The position numbers were made by a program, and so were the translations under genes. This document shows, one piece after another, positions 63,589 through 64,000 of a stretch of 64,000 nucleotides of DNA; positions within the stretch are counted from its first letter, which is position 1, and every line of letters starts with the position of its first letter. Origin of the DNA: CAWAYR01 sp050250875 (GTDB lineage Bacteria; Acidobacteriota; Vicinamibacteria; Vicinamibacterales; UBA2999); assembly GCA_050250875.1 (NCBI GenBank), contig JBFWNV010000004.1, positions 186,001 through 250,000 on the forward strand. The letters run 5' to 3'. The notes beneath the pieces are model-generated. The model was given only the letters and a program-made list of their open reading frames with translations. It did not search any database and was not told the origin of the DNA.

Positions 63589-64000
63589 ATGGACACGACC
63601 CGCATTTCGCTGGCGCGCGCGCTCTCGCTCGGCGTGTCGATGACATGGCGCGAAGCAGCGGCGATCGTCTACGAGGCGATGGCCCGTACCGGGCCGACCA
63701 AGGGCGTGCGTCCTGCCGAGGTCGATCCCGACGCCTGTCTGCTGACCCGCGGCGGCGACCTCGTCCTCGAAGGCGACGCCGCACGGGCGCGGCCCGAGAC
63801 AGTGCTCGGCCTGCTCGACTACCTCCTGCCGGCCTGCGACTCGCAAGGCGGCCTGGGAGCGGCGTATGCGGGCGGGCGCGCCGGTCAGTTCCTCGACGAA
63901 CTCGCCCTGCAGGTCTCCGCGAAGCGCCGCCGCGTCGAGATCGCCGGGGTGGCGATCCGTGCGCTCGGGCTCGAGGCGGACGCCCGCCGTGTCGAGGCCG
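63589..64000 (+). CDS. unknown protein, tandem paralogue, cut by window end
   Basis: Opens ATG 63589 and remains open for 137 codons to the window end. It reads MDTTRISLARALSLGVSMTW and continues REAAAIVYEAM, DACLLTRGGDLVLEGDAARA and ARPETVLGLLDYLLPA, matching the previous gene's N-terminal domain position by position (same length to CxxTRGG and ARPExVLxL). The shared domain of about 125 residues is otherwise unassigned. Whether it also carries a membrane anchor cannot be seen. Confidence 0.75.
   Translation, partial: MDTTRISLARALSLGVSMTWREAAAIVYEAMARTGPTKGVRPAEVDPDACLLTRGGDLVLEGDAARARPETVLGLLDYLLPACDSQGGLGAAYAGGRAGQFLDELALQVSAKRRRVEIAGVAIRALGLEADARRVEA

Overview
The window is a GC-rich bacterial chromosome segment, densely packed with operons. 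No rRNA, tRNA, prophage, transposase or CRISPR array was recognised. The gene content suggests the phylum Acidobacteriota, perhaps the class Vicinamibacteria. The markers are CRTAC1-like ASPIC/UnbV proteins, a VWFA-related Acidobacteria-type secreted protein, an Oar-like TonB receptor with an N-terminal carboxypeptidase-regulatory domain, multihaem cytochrome/TPR proteins and a YpdA-type bacillithiol reductase. The taxonomic call is an inference from gene families, not from a marker gene.

Layout. 1-5.6 kb: a minus-strand aerobic benzoyl-CoA (box) cluster, boxC-boxB-crotonase-3-hydroxyacyl-CoA dehydrogenase (the last cut by the window edge), divergent from a TetR regulator, with a perfect palindrome inside the shared promoter. 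5.6-7.8 kb: a UPF0173 metallohydrolase and lipA, separated by a small four-helix-bundle gene lying between two inverted arrays of GATC octamers. 7.9-18.9 kb: an island of five genes carrying TPR, FG-GAP/VCBS and ASPIC/UnbV domains and a membrane-bound pentahaem cytochrome. 19-24.6 kb: the pyruvate dehydrogenase operon aceE-aceF-lpd. 24.7-31.4 kb: family 5 uracil-DNA glycosylase, a class II-like cytochrome c, an orphan molybdenum hydroxylase large subunit, a P-type metal ATPase and a glycerophosphodiesterase. 31.4-38.6 kb: a MoxR AAA/VWA pair, a small secreted protein, a Lon-N domain protein, PhzF, DUF3891 and YpdA. 38.7-50.5 kb: a VWFA-related protein, an M20 peptidase, a P1 peptidase, then a symporter-SDR-tartrate dehydrogenase run, a secreted TPR protein and an amidohydrolase. 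50.6-54.6 kb: a Tes-like radical SAM protein and a SulP transporter. 54.6-64 kb: TonB receptor, DUF485-ActP acetate permease, PAP2 phosphatase, GNAT, a GT39-like glycosyltransferase and two tandem paralogues of an unknown family, the second cut by the window end.

How the genes work together. The box cluster carries benzoyl-CoA through epoxidation and ring cleavage into beta-oxidation; acetyl-CoA metabolism is also represented by the PDH complex, lipoyl synthase (which matures E2) and ActP acetate uptake. The TPR/ASPIC/cytochrome island looks like an envelope system with redox capacity, function unknown.

Two structural themes stand out. Many intergenic gaps hold period-7 arrays of the CTCGGGG type, frequently as inverted pairs, abutting start or stop codons and sometimes coding for protein tails. 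The radical SAM protein at 50.7 kb resembles the tetraether-lipid synthase group and is a good candidate for membrane-spanning lipid chemistry. These are the most promising candidates for something not yet described.
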